Part shown: positions 6,418-7,612 of the stretch, piece by piece
Numbering within the stretch: position 1 is the stretch's first letter
How the letters are laid out: each line of letters begins with the position of its first letter
Source: Bacteroidales bacterium UBA6445
Lineage (GTDB): Bacteria; Bacteroidota; Bacteroidia; Bacteroidales; UBA932
Direction of reading: 5' to 3'
NCBI GenBank assembly: GCA_002439585.1
Contig: DJOF01000012.1
Coordinates: forward strand, 81,279 to 88,890
Length of the DNA stretch: 7,612 nt
Position numbers and translations under genes: made by a program
Notes under the pieces: generated by a model
Told to the model about the DNA's origin: nothing
Databases searched by the model: none
Seen by the model: the letters and a program-made list of their open reading frames with translations, nothing else

Positions 6418-7478
6418 GCTGTCAAGGCCTGCATTATCATATCCTTATATTGGCTTACAGCTGCCTCCAATTCGCTCACCAGCACATATTCCCTGTCGGT
6501 ATGGGCCACAAATATTGATCCAGGCCCGCAAAGTGATCTGTCAGGGAATTTTGACAATCTCGGAGCATCGCTTCCGAATGCCACCGTAACAGGGTTATAG
6601 CCGTCAAATACCTTATAATGCATGGGCGTATCGCCTCCGAGAGCCTTGATTTCGACCTCATCCGAATCAAGGGATGACATCAGAGACATCACCTTATTGT
6701 CTGACGCGAATGTAGTCCTAAAATATATCCGGCACGTAAGAAGAGGGCTCAAGACGTTTTGCGGATTGTCTGAGACGAGCCGACCCACATTCCAAGTAGT
6801 CGAACCCAAGACAGGGTCATCCGGCAGTTCTGCGCTATTTATCTGGGACATAAGGTTAAGGAAAATGTCCACAGCACTCTTGCCAAGCTCGGGGTAGCCT
6901 GAATGGCACGGCCGTCCATGTATACGGATATCAAAAGCCTTTGTACCTTTGGATGCCTCAACCATCTTATTATCAGTCGGTTCTCCAACTATTATATAGT
7001 CCGCACCAGGACAGTCGCGGTCATATGCAATAGCTCCTTTGGATCCAGTCTCTTCACCTGAGAGAAGCAGAAGTCCAAAGCCATCCATATCTCTGGACAT
7101 CTCGGTGCAAGCTGTCCACATGGATATGATTTGTCCCTTGGCATCACAACTTCCCCTACCCCTTACAATCACATCATCCTTATCAGCTCTCTTGCCATCA
7201 GGAAGAAGAGCACCGGCTTCTATGCGTGCAAATACCGGCGGAATGTATGGTGGGACGGTATCCATGTGAGTGCACAGGACAACTTTCGGTCTGCCCCATG
7301 AGAACAGAAGATTGAGCGTACCGTCCCCTACTTCATATCGGCAACACTGCGGATGCTTAGCCCCTGTTTTGAGTGCTTTATCAGGGAAATGTAATTCTAT
7401 CCACTCGGCTAAAGCCCTTTCGGTTCCGCTTGTCGACTCTTTGGAGAGAATCTCTTCAAATAAATCCAAGTCTATCAT
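6399..7478 (-). CDS. dapE: M20-family metallohydrolase, probable N-succinyl-LL-diaminopimelate desuccinylase (DapE role)
   Basis: A 359-residue zinc-dependent deacylase that most likely removes succinate from N-succinyl-LL-DAP to give LL-DAP in the cytoplasm. The M20 motifs are visible in order: THMDTV (His71, catalytic Asp73), GRGSCDAKG (bridging Asp112), SGEETGSKG (general-base Glu142, metal Glu143), GEPTD (Glu166) and FVAHTDRE (His326). A lid/dimerisation domain sits between them at about residues 175-290. The ATG at 7478 starts just ahead of a typical N-terminal helix, and no strong Shine-Dalgarno precedes it. It is the first gene of the cluster. M20 sequence alone does not separate DapE from acetylornithine deacetylase (ArgE) or LysK, and the protein is somewhat ArgE/LysK-like. 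The DapE role is inferred from the six other DAP genes and particularly from the succinyl-forming dapD. The stop codon lies inside a perfect 27-bp tandem duplication. Confidence 0.8.
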   Translation of the reverse strand: MIDLDLFEEILSKESTSGTERALAEWIELHFPDKALKTGAKHPQCCRYEVGDGTLNLLFSWGRPKVVLCTHMDTVPPYIPPVFARIEAGALLPDGKRADKDDVIVRGRGSCDAKGQIISMWTACTEMSRDMDGFGLLLLSGEETGSKGAIAYDRDCPGADYIIVGEPTDNKMVEASKGTKAFDIRIHGRPCHSGYPELGKSAVDIFLNLMSQINSAELPDDPVLGSTTWNVGRLVSDNPQNVLSPLLTCRIYFRTTFASDNKVMSLMSSLDSDEVEIKALGGDTPMHYKVFDGYNPVTVAFGSDAPRLSKFPDRSLCGPGSIFVAHTDREYVLVSELEAAVSQYKDMIMQALTADSRKI

Positions 7479-7497
7479 CTCTGTCTCATTAAATCCG

Positions 7498-7511
7498 CAA
7501 CTTTGAAGTTG
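7498..7511. repeat. Short perfect palindrome in the dapE leader
   Basis: CAACTTTGAAGTTG has 6-bp inverted arms and lies 20-33 bases upstream of the dapE ATG. It overlaps the outer end of the compact palindromic repeat. It could form a small RNA hairpin near the ribosome site or serve as an operator; nothing else points to a specific regulator. Confidence 0.35.
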
Positions 7512-7550
7512 TTTGAAATTTATAATGAAATAAATCTAAACAGCTTCCTA
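7501..7550. repeat. Compact palindromic copy of the same element upstream of dapE
   Basis: GAAGTTGTTTGAAATTTAT (7505-7523) is followed after six bases by ATAAATCTAAACAGCTTC (7530-7547), forming an imperfect inverted repeat with about 15 of 19 positions paired. The left half matches one end and the right half the other end of the 1090-1254 element, so this looks like a version with the interior deleted. It occupies the leader between the candidate promoter and the dapE start, so the transcript could fold there. Confidence 0.5.
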
Positions 7551-7558
7551 CAAAATTA
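7551..7558 (-). promoter_or_regulatory. Candidate Bacteroidota-type -7 box for the cluster
   Basis: Reading the minus strand, TAATTTTG fits the TAnnTTTG -7 consensus of Bacteroidota sigma-ABfr. It lies about 70 bases before the dapE ATG. No convincing TTTG/TTG -33 element is seen at the usual 17-23 base distance, so this is only a candidate. Transcription from it would start inside the palindromic repeat. Confidence 0.35.
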
Positions 7559-7577
7559 CTAAAATATTCGTAAAGGA

Positions 7578-7595
7578 GGGCGTCTAAAGACGCTC
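7578..7595. repeat. GC-rich hairpin at the right edge
   Basis: GCGTC TAAA GACGC (7580-7593) is a perfect 5-bp stem with a 4-base loop, extendable by one wobble and one G-C pair to 7578-7595. The flanking bases to 7612 are also GC-rich, unlike the AT-rich leader beside it. On the minus strand it is followed by CTCCTTTACG with no clear run of T, so it is a poor terminator. It could be the end of an upstream transcription unit or of a dispersed repeat cut by the window edge. Confidence 0.4.
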
Positions 7596-7612
7596 GCTTC
7601 GGCCCGGCGTCT

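Noticed and set aside
6399..7478. Annotation as acetylornithine deacetylase (argE) or lysK
   Set aside because: The M20 motifs allow it, but no arginine or LysW-pathway gene is nearby, and the cluster otherwise lacks only a desuccinylase.
7479..7612. Lysine riboswitch (L box) ahead of the cluster
   Set aside because: The leader available is only about 130 bases and shows no multi-stem lysine aptamer core. The visible structure is explained by the palindromic repeat.
7559..7612. Tail of an upstream minus-strand gene
   Set aside because: Two frames are open from the edge for 17 to about 40 codons, but the peptides are unfamiliar and the longer one runs through the palindromic repeat. Support is too weak to call a gene.

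Overview
The window carries one tightly organised biosynthetic cluster. All seven recognisable genes lie on the minus strand and are read from right to left. Together they supply almost the whole succinylase route from aspartate to meso-diaminopimelate (DAP), the precursor of lysine and of the peptidoglycan cross-link. In transcription order they are: an M20 deacylase in the dapE role (7478-6399), the aspartokinase lysC (6272-4920), dapB (4899-4186), dapA (4156-3284), dapD (3287-2520), a class I/II aminotransferase that probably fills the dapC step (2523-1294), and dapF (1077-91). The steps not encoded here are aspartate-semialdehyde dehydrogenase (asd) and DAP decarboxylase (lysA).

The organism is most likely a member of the Bacteroidota, although this is an inference. 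DapA has the 'GSTAETP' version of its active-site loop, close to the GTTAETP I recall from Bacteroides. DapB is of the short type (about 235 residues), LysC is a single-function enzyme with C-terminal ACT repeats, several starts lack a clear Shine-Dalgarno sequence, and a TAnnTTTG-like -7 box lies upstream of the first gene. Base composition of the genes is moderate (mid-40s % GC by eye), with AT-rich spacers.

Layout from the right edge: 7560-7612 holds a short GC-rich hairpin of unknown origin. 7479-7560 is the leader of the cluster, with a possible promoter and a 43-bp imperfect palindrome. dapE follows, then a 126-bp spacer with a perfect 27-bp tandem duplication that covers the dapE stop codon, and a tiny start-to-stop ORF with an ideal ribosome binding site just before lysC. 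lysC, dapB and dapA are separated by 20 and 29 bp. dapA/dapD and dapD/aminotransferase overlap by ATGA, suggesting translational coupling. A 216-bp AT-rich spacer before dapF contains a 158-bp inverted-repeat-bounded element whose two ends are homologous to the two halves of the palindrome upstream of dapE. The last 90 bp past dapF carry a degenerate 11-bp tandem repeat and no clear gene.

Pathway logic: LysC phosphorylates aspartate, and after the absent Asd step DapA condenses the semialdehyde with pyruvate. DapB reduces the product, DapD succinylates it, the aminotransferase aminates it, DapE removes succinate and DapF epimerises LL-DAP to meso-DAP. The genes are conventional. The less ordinary parts are the paired inverted-repeat elements, the tandem duplication, a roughly 55-residue insertion in DapF, and a Phe where aspartokinases usually have an Arg.
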